The notes: generated by a model from the letters alone, not told the origin. A stretch of 64,000 nucleotides of DNA from Halalkalibacter okhensis (GCF_000787375.1 NZ_JRJU01000003.1:1-64000), one strand, 5' to 3'. Shown: positions 9,192 through 18,109, counted from the first letter of the stretch. Translations and numbers: made by a program.

Positions 9192-9380
9192 CTATTGTTG
9201 GTTTGAAGAGTTCTGCTGCTTACGAGCTGCAGATTGAGCGTTTTGCTGACGAACCTCTTGAGCGTTCGTTTCGCTAGCAAACTCAGTCGCATAGCTGTTG
9301 CCTTGAGCAGACTGTTGGTTTTGTTTTCTTACTTGTTGAGCATTTGTTTTAGATGCTTGTTGTTGTTGTTGTCTATCCAT
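9192..9380 (-). CDS. sspE: Gamma-type small acid-soluble spore protein
   Basis: A 62-residue, Gln/Asn/Ala-rich protein made in the forespore as an amino-acid store and degraded during germination. Two copies of the gamma-SASP repeat are visible, TNAQQVRKQNQQSA near residue 13 and TNAQEVRQQNAQSA near residue 38. The EFASE sequence ahead of the second is the usual GPR protease cleavage region. It is shorter than B. subtilis SspE (84 residues). The ATG follows GGAGGTGA. Its position between ygaC and fabL is conserved. Forespore-specific sigma-G transcription is expected from the family. Confidence 0.93.
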   Translation of the reverse strand: MDRQQQQQASKTNAQQVRKQNQQSAQGNSYATEFASETNAQEVRQQNAQSAARKQQNSSNQQ

Positions 9381-9445
9381 GTGATATCACCTCCACGACT
9401 ATTAAGATGTCCGGCGATGAGATCCTTTATGCAACTAAATTTATT

Positions 9446-10261
<816 letters not shown>

Positions 10262-10295
10262 CTACAACCAAACCTAGTAAAAGGAAGTGGATTAC

Positions 10296-10517
10296 ATGTA
10301 TGTCGGAAGAGACATGACCGAACTCTCTATGATGTCCATTGACCAATGGACTGATAAAGAGCTTGCTTATTTTCATCATGGATTACAACAAATGACTCCT
10401 TATCTCAATGCAGAAGGGGCCAGTATCCATCGAGAAATCATTCGTGAAATCGAAGCAAGAGGCGGCTTGCATCAAGAAGCAACATGGACTCAAGGAACAA
10501 AACCTCACTATGATTAA
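10296..10517 (+). CDS. yfhS: Small YfhS-like protein
   Basis: A protein of about 73 residues, mostly polar and helical, with no membrane segment. It lies directly upstream of and divergent from fabL, the place of yfhS in B. subtilis, and its size agrees; I assign it mainly on that basis. ATG 10296 follows AAGGAAGTGG. The frame can be opened nine bases earlier at a GTG (10287). Function unknown. Confidence 0.6.
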   Translation: MYVGRDMTELSMMSIDQWTDKELAYFHHGLQQMTPYLNAEGASIHREIIREIEARGGLHQEATWTQGTKPHYD

Positions 10518-10649
10518 AAGGCAAGAGGTGGTAAGCCTTCAGGGAACTTTTCGCTCTCTGAGGGCTTTAATTTGTTAACGGTTTTTTATAGGAATTTACC
10601 TACTTTTGCTATACACTAAAAAAGACAATGAAGCAAAGGAGTGGTAAAG

Positions 10650-11618
10650 ATGAAAGCGGTTATTTACGAAACATACGGAGGCCCTGAAGTTTTAACAGTC
10701 TCTGAAGTTGCCAAGCCATCCATACAAACGAATGAAGTGCTCATACAGGTTAGGGCAAGCGGCATTAATCCAGTTGATACATATTTTAGAAAAGGAATCC
10801 GCCCGGTCGAGTCCTTTCCTCACATCCCCCACTTTGATGTAGCAGGTGAGGTTGTGGAAAAAGGCACTGATGTGAATAATGTGAACATCGGCGATCGCGT
10901 TTGGGCAACAAATGCCAAAGGTGCTTCTGCAGAATTCGTTGCTGTTTCTAGTGACCTTGTTTTTCCTCTTTCGAATGAATCGTCATTTGCAGATGGTGCA
11001 GCCATAGCTATGCCCTATATGACAGCTTATTTGTCTTTATTTAACAGAGGTCAGCTAAAAGAAAATGAATCCGTTCTTATTTTCGGAGGAGCTGGTGCTG
11101 TAGGCCATGCAGCGATTCAACTCGCCAAAAATGCAGGTGCTACAGTTATTACAACGGCTAGTACTCCAGAGAAAGCAGCAATTGCTAAAGAAGCTGGCGC
11201 CGATGAAGTGATTGTGTACACGACGGAGGACCTTGTTACGCGTGTAAAAGAACGAACAAACGATGAAGGGGTCTCCCTCATCTTAGATATGTCCTTTAGC
11301 GAAAACATGGAGAAAGATCTAGAAATCATTAAATTAGGCGGTCGAATCATTACTATAGGATCACCGGTTAACAACACACCTCCACTAATGTGGCGTCAAT
11401 TAAATATGAAACATGCCTCACTTATTGGTGTCCTTCTATTCACTGCGCCAAAAGAAGAATTAGTGAATGCCGGCCACTTTATATCAAAAGGCATAGAAAG
11501 CGGTGCTTTATCCGCACACATCGGCAAAGTGTTTCCATATGAAGAAGCCGCGCAAGCTCATGTAGCATTAGAGAAAAAAGAATACGACGGACGAATTATT
11601 TTAGAGCATTCCAAGTAG
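10650..11618 (+). CDS. NADPH:quinone oxidoreductase, zinc-free MDR family
   Basis: A 322-residue medium-chain reductase. The N-terminal GroES-like domain carries the quinone oxidoreductase signature region (SGINPVDTYFRKG). The Rossmann domain has GGAGAVGHAAIQLAK (about residues 149-163) for NADPH. The cysteines that bind zinc in alcohol dehydrogenases are missing, which places it in the quinone or enoyl reductase branch. Start ATG 10650 is eight bases after AAAGGAG. The gene is monocistronic, closed by a hairpin at 11648. The natural substrate may be a quinone or a reactive enone. Confidence 0.85.
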   Translation: MKAVIYETYGGPEVLTVSEVAKPSIQTNEVLIQVRASGINPVDTYFRKGIRPVESFPHIPHFDVAGEVVEKGTDVNNVNIGDRVWATNAKGASAEFVAVSSDLVFPLSNESSFADGAAIAMPYMTAYLSLFNRGQLKENESVLIFGGAGAVGHAAIQLAKNAGATVITTASTPEKAAIAKEAGADEVIVYTTEDLVTRVKERTNDEGVSLILDMSFSENMEKDLEIIKLGGRIITIGSPVNNTPPLMWRQLNMKHASLIGVLLFTAPKEELVNAGHFISKGIESGALSAHIGKVFPYEEAAQAHVALEKKEYDGRIILEHSK

Positions 11619-11647
11619 GAACGAAGGGTTGCATAAAGATAAAATAA

Positions 11648-11692
11648 GAGGCCACTGAAAAAGGTAAAAATCGTACTTTTTTTAGTGGCCTC
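11648..11692 (+). terminator. Terminator after the quinone oxidoreductase
   Basis: GAGGCCACT (11648-11656) pairs with AGTGGCCTC (11684-11692), with A-rich and T-rich inner flanks extending the stem. Confidence 0.75.
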
Positions 11693-11880
11693 ATTAAATA
11701 ACGTGGGGAAACAGAGTAGGATACCGTGTAGGTTTTAGACTCTGTTTTTTATTGCAGTTAATTGAGGTAATTATTTGGCTTACCAAACTAAATGGTCCTA
11801 CGTTCCGTTATTTGAGTAAACACCTCACTAGCCTTGCAGAAAACAGGAATTTCCTTACATAAGTCAATGGGGAACCCTCC

Positions 11881-11998
11881 GCAGGGGAATGACACTCCGC
11901 TTTCCGCGGGTGCCCGGTGAGCCTCCTCGGCTGCATCGCCTGCGGGGTCTCACACGTGGGTCACTGGTCCCGCAGGAGTCTCCGTGTCATTCCCCTGC
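11881..11998. repeat. GC-rich structured repeat, copy A
   Basis: A 118-bp element closed by perfect 15-bp arms, GCAGGGGAATGACAC (11881-11895) and its complement at 11984-11998. Read on the minus strand, the interior has the family core GACTCCTGCGGGA, a GACCC-like C-rich segment, GAGGAGGCT and CCCGCGGAAAGC. It is much richer in GC than its surroundings. Other copies are at 17808, 20911, 23512 and 39335. Confidence 0.85.
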
Positions 11999-12122
11999 TA
12001 GGTTTACTTTTTGGTCCTTAAATGTGTTTATTTTACATGTGTATATTGTGTAGAGATTAATAAAAGGAACACCACTCAAGAGTGAAGACATGTTCCTTTT
12101 TTCTTTTATAGAACTAGTACTT

Positions 12123-12272
12123 TTAGTGCCTTAGTACGACGGGATATTTCCTCGGCCTTCCTCGTTTCTTTTTCTTCACCCTACCTTTTGAAGTTCGTTG
12201 CGGTTGTCGGTGAATCGTTGAAATAAGGTCATTCCAGGGCTTAAACCCGTAGGATTGAATCTTCTTGAACAC
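12123..12272 (-). pseudogene. Decayed transposase-like C-terminal fragment
   Basis: A 49-codon open stretch directly after an in-frame TAA. It encodes a basic tail with KKIQSYGFKPWNDL and VKKKKRGRPRKYP, an AT-hook-like ending seen in several transposases. It has no ribosome site and no sense continuation upstream, so I read it as the end of a lost insertion sequence. No terminal repeats were recognised. The family cannot be named. Confidence 0.35.
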
Positions 12273-12444
12273 TTATTGAAACGGACCTACCCATTCCGAT
12301 AAACCTCATTTCTATTTGACCCCCACTCTTTTTTGTTTGTTAAAGTTTATTTTTATGGGGAATATAAACAACATAACAGGCTACTGTTTAAGGTTTGTTT
12401 GAGAAGCCCTTTTTAGTAGCTCATTTAGAAAGGAGCTTTTTTTA

Positions 12445-12780
12445 ATGGAAAAAGAATTGTTCTACGTTAACTTAAATCCCATTAGCATGGATACGATTAG
12501 CCCGACTAGAGTCGATGATGGACAATTAATTGAATATGAAATTGCAGCCACACCAGCTGAGAAAAAAGCATTAGAAGATTTATTACACGAAGTCCAATCT
12601 CATGACCTTGAACTAGGGAATTTAGTGACGTTCCGCCATTTTGATGACGAAAAAGTAGATGAAGACAAAAACGAATATCAACGAGGGTTAAATGATGTCT
12701 ACGAAGAACTATACCGCCTAGGAACCGCCGAAACAAAACAAAAAATAAAAGAAATTCATATGATTAATGATGATCAATAA
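12445..12780 (+). CDS. Conserved-looking small acidic protein, unknown function
   Basis: A 111-residue soluble, acidic protein that I do not recognise. The first half has a beta-like pattern (LFYVNLNPISMDTIS, then QLIEYEIAAT); the second half is helical and charged. AAAGGAG followed by a T-rich spacer precedes the ATG at 12445, and a strong hairpin follows the stop at once, so it looks like an expressed single-gene unit. No membrane segment, signal peptide or cysteine motif. Confidence 0.7.
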   Translation: MEKELFYVNLNPISMDTISPTRVDDGQLIEYEIAATPAEKKALEDLLHEVQSHDLELGNLVTFRHFDDEKVDEDKNEYQRGLNDVYEELYRLGTAETKQKIKEIHMINDDQ

Positions 12781-12807
12781 CAAAAGCGGGGTCTAACCCC
12801 GCTTTTG
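12781..12807. terminator. Bidirectional terminator
   Basis: A perfect 12-bp stem (12781-12792 and 12796-12807) with a three-base loop, lying between the small acidic protein gene (+) and the SDR gene (-). Confidence 0.85.
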
Positions 12808-12842
12808 TACTGTAAAGACCTCCAGAGGGGTCTGACCCCAAT

Positions 12843-13604
12843 TCAATAATTCGACTTCGATTGTCCGCCATCGACATTCAGCGTTGCTCCAACAACCCAG
12901 CTTGCTTTTTCCGAGGCTAGAAATGTGACAACATTGGCTACTTCATCTGCTGTTCCAAACCGCCCTGCAGGGATTTCATCTTGAACAAATTGGTTGATTT
13001 TTTCTGGGTTTTCATCGAGTCTTCTTTGCCAGTTACCCGATGGATGAAGGATAGAACCTGGTGCGACTCCATTTACACGTATGCCATCCTTGATGGCCTC
13101 ATCAGCCAAGGCTTTTGTGAAACTAATCATTGCGGCTTTTGCACTGTTGTATGTTACTTTCCCGCCTGACTCTCTTCCAAAGATGGATGATATGTTAATA
13201 ATGCTTCCTGATTGCTTTTCTTTAAGATAAGGAAGAACAAGCTTGCTAAAATGAACGGCAGAGAAATAATTTAATTCGAATGCTTCATGAAACAGATCAA
13301 GGTCTGTTTCAGCTGTTGTCGAACCATTGCTCCCCCCTACATTGTTCACAAGGATATCGACCGTACCATAGGTATCCAACACGTCGCTAATTACTTGTTC
13401 TCTTTCATTTTCCTTTGTCATATCAGCTTGAATCGTTACAATCTGATCTTGTAACTGTGCTTTGGCTTCATTGAGCGCCTCTTGCCCTCTTGCGACAATC
13501 GCCACTTTAGCTCCTTCTTGATGAAACGCTTTGGCAATGGCATACCCAATTCCTTTTGAACCACCCGTCACAAGTACGACTTTATCTGTTAATTGTAAAT
13601 CCAT
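12843..13604 (-). CDS. Short-chain dehydrogenase/reductase
   Basis: A 253-residue classical SDR oxidoreductase. The cofactor-binding motif TGGSKGIG (about residues 13-20), NNVGG, the catalytic Ser in NISSIFG, and Tyr/Lys in YNSAKAAM are all present, and the C-terminus ends GATLNVDGGQ as in beta-ketoacyl-ACP-reductase-like enzymes. ATG 13604 is about five bases after GGAGGAG; the longer open frame upstream overlaps the end of mutY and is not used. It follows mutY with 13 bases between stop and start, so the two may be co-transcribed. Substrate not predictable. Confidence 0.87.
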   Translation of the reverse strand: MDLQLTDKVVLVTGGSKGIGYAIAKAFHQEGAKVAIVARGQEALNEAKAQLQDQIVTIQADMTKENEREQVISDVLDTYGTVDILVNNVGGSNGSTTAETDLDLFHEAFELNYFSAVHFSKLVLPYLKEKQSGSIINISSIFGRESGGKVTYNSAKAAMISFTKALADEAIKDGIRVNGVAPGSILHPSGNWQRRLDENPEKINQFVQDEIPAGRFGTADEVANVVTFLASEKASWVVGATLNVDGGQSKSNY

Positions 13605-13617
13605 ACGTACTCCTCCA

Positions 13618-14688
13618 TTACAACAACGATTTTTGTATGATTTTCTGATGCGAAACAGGGAAAGCATATTTTTCTATATCTTTTACAGGTATCCACTTTC
13701 TTGTTGCTTGTCCGCCGTCTGGCTGCCCACTCACTTGCGCCTCATACACCGTTATATTCCATATTAAATGAGAAAAAACATGTTCAACCTTTTGAATCGG
13801 TTCATCTAGTACAACTTCAATGTCGTAGCTGGCCTGAAAGTGCTCTTCGACAGACCGTCCATCCGTGACTTCAACGTTAGGAAATTGCCACAGTCGTGCG
13901 AGCAATCCTGTCTCTGGTCGTTTTTCAATCAACACTTCTCCACGCTCATTACGAAGAACGACAGCTGCCATCTGCTTTGCTGTTTGTTTTTTCTTTTTTG
14001 ACTTGATCGGCAAGTCGTTTTGCTTTCCGTGGTCATACGCACGACAATGCTCCCTCACTGGACAAAGCAGGCAACCCGGAGAAGTAGGTGTACAAATTAA
14101 CGCCCCTAGCTCCATTAAGCCTTGATTAAATGAAGATGGATCATCTTTAGAGACAAGATCATATAAAATGTTTTCAAAGATCTTTCTCGTGGATGCCTTT
14201 GCAATATCCTCTTCGACCAATAGGACTCTAGAAAGAACACGCATAACGTTTCCATCCACAGCAGGTTCAGGCTTTCCGTAAGCAATACTCAAGACTGCTC
14301 CAGCCGTATACGGTCCAACCCCTTTTAAAGAAGAGATCTCCTCTCTTGTATCAGGCACACGCCCTTCATACTGTTCCACCACTTCACGAACAGCTGTCTG
14401 CAAATTGCGTACACGTGAGTAATAACCAAGCCCTTCCCACGCTTTTAAAATACGATCCTCCTCTGCTTCTGCTAAAGCCTCAAGCGTCGGAAATTCTCTC
14501 ATAAACGCGTTGTAATACGGGATAACGGTATCTACCCTTGTCTGCTGTAACATAATTTCCGATACCCAAACGCGATAAGGATCTTTTGACATTCTCCATG
14601 GCAGCTCACGTTGATTCTCGAGAAACCAATTAACTAAATCATCTTGAAATTCTGTGATGTAAAAATCTTGTAAATGCATTTGTTCCAA
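13618..14688 (-). CDS. mutY: A/G-specific adenine DNA glycosylase MutY
   Basis: A 356-residue base-excision repair enzyme that removes adenine paired with 8-oxoguanine. It has the helix-hairpin-helix fold with catalytic Glu44 in SEIMLQQTRV, GVGPYTAGAV, and Asp145 in AVDGNVMRV. The [4Fe-4S] cluster site is C-X6-C-X2-C-X5-C (CTPTSPGCLLCPVREHC). A NUDIX-like C-terminal domain from about residue 235 recognises 8-oxoG. The start is uncertain: TTG 14688 has GGAAGGA about 11 bases ahead, while ATG 14679 has little upstream support. The preceding gene ends eight bases upstream, suggesting coupling. Corresponds to yfhQ. Confidence 0.95.
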   Translation of the reverse strand: MEQMHLQDFYITEFQDDLVNWFLENQRELPWRMSKDPYRVWVSEIMLQQTRVDTVIPYYNAFMREFPTLEALAEAEEDRILKAWEGLGYYSRVRNLQTAVREVVEQYEGRVPDTREEISSLKGVGPYTAGAVLSIAYGKPEPAVDGNVMRVLSRVLLVEEDIAKASTRKIFENILYDLVSKDDPSSFNQGLMELGALICTPTSPGCLLCPVREHCRAYDHGKQNDLPIKSKKKKQTAKQMAAVVLRNERGEVLIEKRPETGLLARLWQFPNVEVTDGRSVEEHFQASYDIEVVLDEPIQKVEHVFSHLIWNITVYEAQVSGQPDGGQATRKWIPVKDIEKYAFPVSHQKIIQKSLL

Positions 14689-14695
14689 GGTAAAC

Positions 14696-15007
14696 TCACG
14701 ATTCCTTCCTTACAAAGGCCCAGCAGTGTATTTTCTCTGCTCCCCCTTCAATTAGTGGTACCATTTTGCTAAAAATAGCATGTTCATTTGACCGACGTAG
14801 TTTTTTTAATGCTTGGTAATGAGAGGTTGTTGGTACCTCAAACATCTCGACATACAAATGTGGCTGGTCATCAGCAACATACCAGCTAATATTGGTTGCT
14901 TCATAATCAGGAAGAACCTCGATAATCTCTTTCATTGCTTGCTCATATTCATTGATGTATTCTTTATTTACTTTGTATTCCATAAAAATCTGTAAAGGTT
15001 TTGTCAT
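14696..15007 (-). CDS. Unrecognised small alpha/beta protein upstream of mutY
   Basis: A 103-residue soluble protein with alternating strands and helices (LQIFMEYKVN, ISWYVADDQPHLYVEMFEV, then a C-terminal strand IHCWAFVRKE). That pattern suggests a dimeric ferredoxin-like barrel of the ABM or NIPSNAP kind; this is inference from pattern only. The ATG at 15007 follows GGGGAGA. Its stop is eight bases before the mutY start, so both probably share a transcript. No function assigned. Confidence 0.65.
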   Translation of the reverse strand: MTKPLQIFMEYKVNKEYINEYEQAMKEIIEVLPDYEATNISWYVADDQPHLYVEMFEVPTTSHYQALKKLRRSNEHAIFSKMVPLIEGGAEKIHCWAFVRKES

Positions 15008-15096
15008 TTTTCCAATCTCCCCTTTTTAAACAGTGACTTTTCGGGTATAAATAAACTATACCATGTTTTAGATCGATAAGGAGGTATCTCAACACG

Positions 15097-16083
15097 ATGG
15101 ACACAGGTACTCATGTTGTTATGGGGGTTGCTCTCGGTGGATTAGCAACATTAAGCCCAACAATCGCAAATGATCCATTGCTTCCCACATCGGTCATGAT
15201 CGCTACAATCATCGGTTCTCAAGCACCTGATTTTGATACAGTATTAAAATTACGAAATAATGCTGTATACATACGTAACCATCGTGGCATTACCCATTCC
15301 GTTCCCGCTCTTTTTATTTGGCCTCTTTTAGTGACAAGTGGCATTTTACTTTTCACTCCGGAGACGAACTGGTCGATCGTGTTGCTATGGTCTTTTATTG
15401 CCGTTTTTCTACATGTGTTTGTCGACATCTTTAATGCGTATGGAACACAAGCTCTTAGACCCTTTTCGAATAAGTGGATTGCTCTTGGGATTATTAACAT
15501 CTTTGATCCATTTATTTTCTTCAGTCACCTTGTCGCGTTTGGCATATGGGGACTAGGCTTAGCACGACCAGGACCAACCATTTTGCTATTATATTTAGTC
15601 TTAATTGGATATTATATTTGGCGCATTGGGGAAAAGCAGCGAGTTGTCAACCATGCAAAGAAATTGCATCCAGATGCAAGCCATATCTTTGTCTCTCCTA
15701 CGATCAGATGGAATCAATGGCATGTAGTCATTCGCACACCTGATATCATGTTTGTTACGGAATCTAGAAATCACAAAATAGAGTATTTTGAGCAATATTC
15801 ATTCGATCCGATTCCAGATATTCCAGTTATTAACGCAGCCAGGAAAGATCCAAATTTATCAGCATTCTTATCGTTTTCTCCTTCGTATCGCTGGGAAGTT
15901 GAAGACAAAGAAGACAATGTTACAGAAGTACGCTTTGTTGATTTACGATACCGGAGCAAAGGTCATTACCCTTTTGTAGCCATTGTGCAGCTTGATCAAG
16001 ACCTAAACATTCTAAGCTCTTATACGGGTTGGGTATTTAGTGAAGAAACGCTCCAAAAGAAATTAAATATTGTTACCGAATAA
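15097..16083 (+). CDS. yfhP: YfhP, membrane-bound metal-dependent hydrolase family
   Basis: A 328-residue membrane protein of the DUF457/YdjM family of putative metal-dependent hydrolases. The N-terminus MDTGTHVVMGVALGG, the metal-ligand-rich stretch SQAPDFDTVLKLRNNAVYIRNHRGITHS (about residues 44-71), and HVFVDIFNAYGTQALRPFS match B. subtilis YfhP. About five hydrophobic helices lie in residues 1-185, and the last 140 residues form a soluble domain. AAGGAGG precedes the ATG. It is divergent from the mutY cluster. Substrate unknown. Confidence 0.9.
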   Translation: MDTGTHVVMGVALGGLATLSPTIANDPLLPTSVMIATIIGSQAPDFDTVLKLRNNAVYIRNHRGITHSVPALFIWPLLVTSGILLFTPETNWSIVLLWSFIAVFLHVFVDIFNAYGTQALRPFSNKWIALGIINIFDPFIFFSHLVAFGIWGLGLARPGPTILLLYLVLIGYYIWRIGEKQRVVNHAKKLHPDASHIFVSPTIRWNQWHVVIRTPDIMFVTESRNHKIEYFEQYSFDPIPDIPVINAARKDPNLSAFLSFSPSYRWEVEDKEDNVTEVRFVDLRYRSKGHYPFVAIVQLDQDLNILSSYTGWVFSEETLQKKLNIVTE

Positions 16084-16088
16084 GTAAA

Positions 16089-16136
16089 AGGGGTTTCTCA
16101 GGAAAGGTTTAAAAGCCTACCGTGAGAAACCCTCTT
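16089..16136. terminator. Bidirectional terminator between yfhP and yfhJ
   Basis: GGGTTTCTCA (16091-16100) pairs with TGAGAAACCC (16123-16132), with A-rich and T-rich flanks, between convergent yfhP and yfhJ. Confidence 0.8.
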
Positions 16137-16139
16137 TCT

Positions 16140-16406
16140 TTAGTGCTTCACGTCATCATCCTTATTTAAATGGGCAAACTTTTCTTTACTCGGATTGTAT
16201 TTATGTAAATATGGTCCATATTGGCTAATCCACTTTGTCACAATCTTTTCGGTCTGATCTTGTCCTTGATAAGACCAACCACCTTTCGCCCTTGTTGTTT
16301 CAAAATCCTCCCATAAACTTTCAACCCACGTTCTTGCTTGCGCTGCTGTAATCGTTGAATTAATGGATAATAATTGCTCCGTTAATCGTTGAAACCTATC
16401 TTCCAC
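16140..16406 (-). CDS. yfhJ: YfhJ, WVELL-motif protein
   Basis: An 88-residue acidic, helical protein matching YfhJ of Bacillus. It is characterised by the segment ARTWVESLWEDFETTRAKGG, the counterpart of the WVELL motif that names the family, and by a Tyr/Trp-rich middle (GWSYQGQDQTEKIV). GGAGGAAA precedes the start. It is divergent from sspK with about 90 bases between them. Molecular function is unknown; the neighbourhood is rich in sporulation genes. Confidence 0.85.
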   Translation of the reverse strand: MEDRFQRLTEQLLSINSTITAAQARTWVESLWEDFETTRAKGGWSYQGQDQTEKIVTKWISQYGPYLHKYNPSKEKFAHLNKDDDVKH

Positions 16407-16496
16407 ACCGTTTCCTCCTTTGACAATGTTTACGTCTCATAACTTATCTGTGTCTGTTAATAATACTATTGAACACGTTGGAAAGGGGGTCTACCA

Positions 16497-16655
16497 ATGC
16501 GAAACAAAGCAAAGGGCTTTCCGAACCATATTAAGTTCGAGGGGAATTCACCAAAGGATATTAGAAACAGAAATGAATCCAAACGTGCTGATCTCAGCAT
16601 TAATACCCGACCTAGAGATCGCATGAGAAACACTGATGGTGATACGAACAATTAA
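16497..16655 (+). CDS. sspK: Small acid-soluble spore protein K
   Basis: A 52-residue minor spore protein. It begins MRNKAKGFPNHIKFEG and contains ESKRADLSINTRPRDRM, which aligns with the SKRADGSINQHPQERM core of B. subtilis SspK. A strong site, AAAGGGGG (16482-16489), precedes the ATG. Basic and hydrophilic, as expected for forespore DNA or core proteins. Probably transcribed by a forespore sigma factor; I did not identify the promoter with confidence. Confidence 0.9.
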   Translation: MRNKAKGFPNHIKFEGNSPKDIRNRNESKRADLSINTRPRDRMRNTDGDTNN

Positions 16656-16707
16656 TTTGCAATAAGAATTCTTTCATTGCAACCAACGTTTCTGGAGGTG
16701 CCAACCT

Positions 16708-16872
16708 ATGGGTAAGAGGAGCATGAATTTCCAAGCTGGACAAGAATACAAAAGTCCATTTGATTCACCTCGTGCTAATCCAAAGCACGCTTCCAAACAA
16801 ATTGGCGGTGAAACTCAGATGAGTCAAACCGACATTAAAGTTCGATTACACAGAAAAGCTGAGCAAAGATAA
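16708..16872 (+). CDS. Small YpzG-like spore-associated protein (tentative)
   Basis: A 54-residue basic, hydrophilic protein beginning MGKRSMNFQAGQEYKSPF, with a central SPRANPKHASKQIGGETQ. The NPKHA...GETQ pattern recalls the small YpzG family of Bacillus as I remember it. GGAGGTG (16694-16700) is spaced ideally for the ATG. It follows sspK by 52 bases and may be in the same forespore transcript. The family name is from memory and unverified. Confidence 0.6.
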   Translation: MGKRSMNFQAGQEYKSPFDSPRANPKHASKQIGGETQMSQTDIKVRLHRKAEQR

Positions 16873-16897
16873 CTTTTTATTATGGAAGGAGAAGAAA

Positions 16898-17224
16898 TTA
16901 CTCTTCTCCTTCTTTTTTAACAAATAATGAAATAGGCACAGCCTCTAAATTCGTTTGATTGTCACGATATCCCCATGCAAAATAACCGTTCATGTAGGAA
17001 ATTTGAAATGAAGAGCCGCCTTCCATTTCATATGTCGCTCCCGGCTTAAAATCTTCAGGGTTTAACAAATAGGCTTTCGCTAATAATACACGGCGCTCAT
17101 ATACAGCAAATTCACTTGACATCCCTAATTGTTCCGCTTTTTTAGCCTTTTCATTCAAGCGTGCAATTTCCGTTCGTAATTCATATTCCGTCATTTCACT
17201 AAATCGTTTTTGTAGTTGTTCCAT
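16898..17224 (-). CDS. yfhH: YfhH, DUF1811 protein
   Basis: A 108-residue soluble protein matching YfhH of B. subtilis. Shared segments include EIARLNEKAKKAEQLGM, KAYLLNPEDFKPGATYEM, and ISYMNGYFAWGYR. The second half folds as a small SH3-like beta barrel and the first as a helical hairpin. ATG 17224 is chosen because GGGAGGG lies 11 bases upstream and the B. subtilis protein starts at the same place; the ATG at 17248 abuts its ribosome site. The 52-bp repeat array lies upstream of its promoter. Function unknown. Confidence 0.87.
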   Translation of the reverse strand: MEQLQKRFSEMTEYELRTEIARLNEKAKKAEQLGMSSEFAVYERRVLLAKAYLLNPEDFKPGATYEMEGGSSFQISYMNGYFAWGYRDNQTNLEAVPISLFVKKEGEE

Positions 17225-17343
17225 ATTTGATACATCCCTCCCGTTCATCCTCCTTTTATTATAATTGAAACCATCCTGACAAACAAAGAAATTGGTTAAA
17301 AGAAGAACGCAAGGATGATCCCAATAAGCCCAGAAAATCGAGG

Positions 17344-17811
17344 AGTCAACACCCTCCTTTGGCTACCGACCTCTTTGCTTTCGCTTCTCTTCGGGAGTCA
17401 ATCCCCTCCTTTGGCTACCGTTCTCTTTGTCTTCGCTTCATTTCGGGAGTCAACACCCTCCTTTGGCTACCGTTCTCTTTGTCTTCGCTTCTCTTCGGGT
17501 GCCAACACCCTCCTTTGGCTACCGTTCTCTTTGTCTTCGCTTCTCTTCGGGAGTCAACACCCTCCTTTGGCTACCGTTCTCTTTGTCTTCGCTTCTCTTC
17601 GGGTGCCAACACCCTCCTTTAGCTACCGTCCTCTTTGTCTTCGCTTCTCTTCGGGAGTCAACACCCTCCTTTAGCTACCGTCCTCTTTGTCTTCGCTTCT
17701 CTTCGGGAGTCAACACCCTTTCTTAGCTACCGTTCTCTTTGCTTTCGCTTCTCTTCGGGAGTCAACACCCTTCTTTAGCTACCGTTCTCTTTGCTTTCGC
17801 TTCTCTATGTT
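17344..17811. repeat. Nine tandem copies of a 52-bp repeat
   Basis: Units start at 17344, 17396, 17448, 17500, 17552, 17604, 17656, 17708 and 17760, exactly 52 bases apart. Most begin AGTCAACACCCTCC and continue through GGCTACCGTTCTC to CTTCGCTTCTCTTCGGG. Units 4 and 6 start TGCCAAC instead. Central units are nearly identical, and the outer ones (1, 2, 8, 9) carry more changes, as expected from unequal crossing over. All three plus-strand frames stay open across it because 52 is not a multiple of three. The ninth unit breaks off into a GC-rich structured repeat. Confidence 0.97.
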
Positions 17812-17963
17812 CGTTCCATTGCGCTTCAGTCACTCGCACCCTCAAGGAGGTGCCGAGCCTCCTCGGCCGTGTGGGGTCTCGCCCCTCCCTCTGCACCTCG
17901 CAGGTATCGAGTGACTTCCGCTCCATTTCACTACGAGAAAAACCAATTATTCACAGCAACACT
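17808..17963. repeat. GC-rich structured repeat, copy E
   Basis: It starts TGTTCGTTCCATTGCGCT and contains arms AGTCACTCG (17828-17836) and CGAGTGACT (17908-17916). It aligns over about 150 bases, in reverse orientation, with copy D at 39335, including the flanks ACTACGAGAAAAACC and TTCACAGCAAC. It directly abuts the 52-bp repeat array. Confidence 0.88.
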
Positions 17964-17985
17964 CTTTAGGATAACAGCTTTATAA

Positions 17986-18021
17986 AAACCTGATATGAGA
18001 GGGGTTTCTCATATCAGGTTT
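17986..18021. terminator. Terminator downstream of recX
   Basis: Perfect 15-bp arms (17986-18000 and 18007-18021) with a six-base loop, A-rich on one side and T-rich on the other. It lies about 90 bases after the recX stop on the minus strand. Confidence 0.8.
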
Positions 18022-18109
18022 CAACGTGCGGAGCCATTGCTGCTTCCTCGAACCTTCTAAAAGGACTTTTTCAATGCCTTCTGTTTTTCACCTTTTTCAG
18101 TGTCCTCGT

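Larger units (their letters stand above)
11619..12444. other. 826-base gene-poor stretch
   Basis: This stretch contains the terminator of the oxidoreductase (11648-11692), about 180 bases in which I see nothing clear, GC-rich structured repeat copy A (11881-11998), a small hairpin near 12061-12110, and a decayed transposase-like tail on the minus strand (12123-12272). The last 120 bases carry the upstream region of the gene at 12445. Confidence 0.7.

Noticed and set aside
17344-17811. CRISPR array
   Set aside because: Repeats are head-to-tail 52-bp units without variable spacers, and no cas genes are present.
17315-17985. Several overlapping plus-strand ORFs of 60-120 codons with repeated amino acid patterns
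   Set aside because: They are the translation of the 52-bp tandem repeat in all three frames, with no ribosome site and no single preferred frame.
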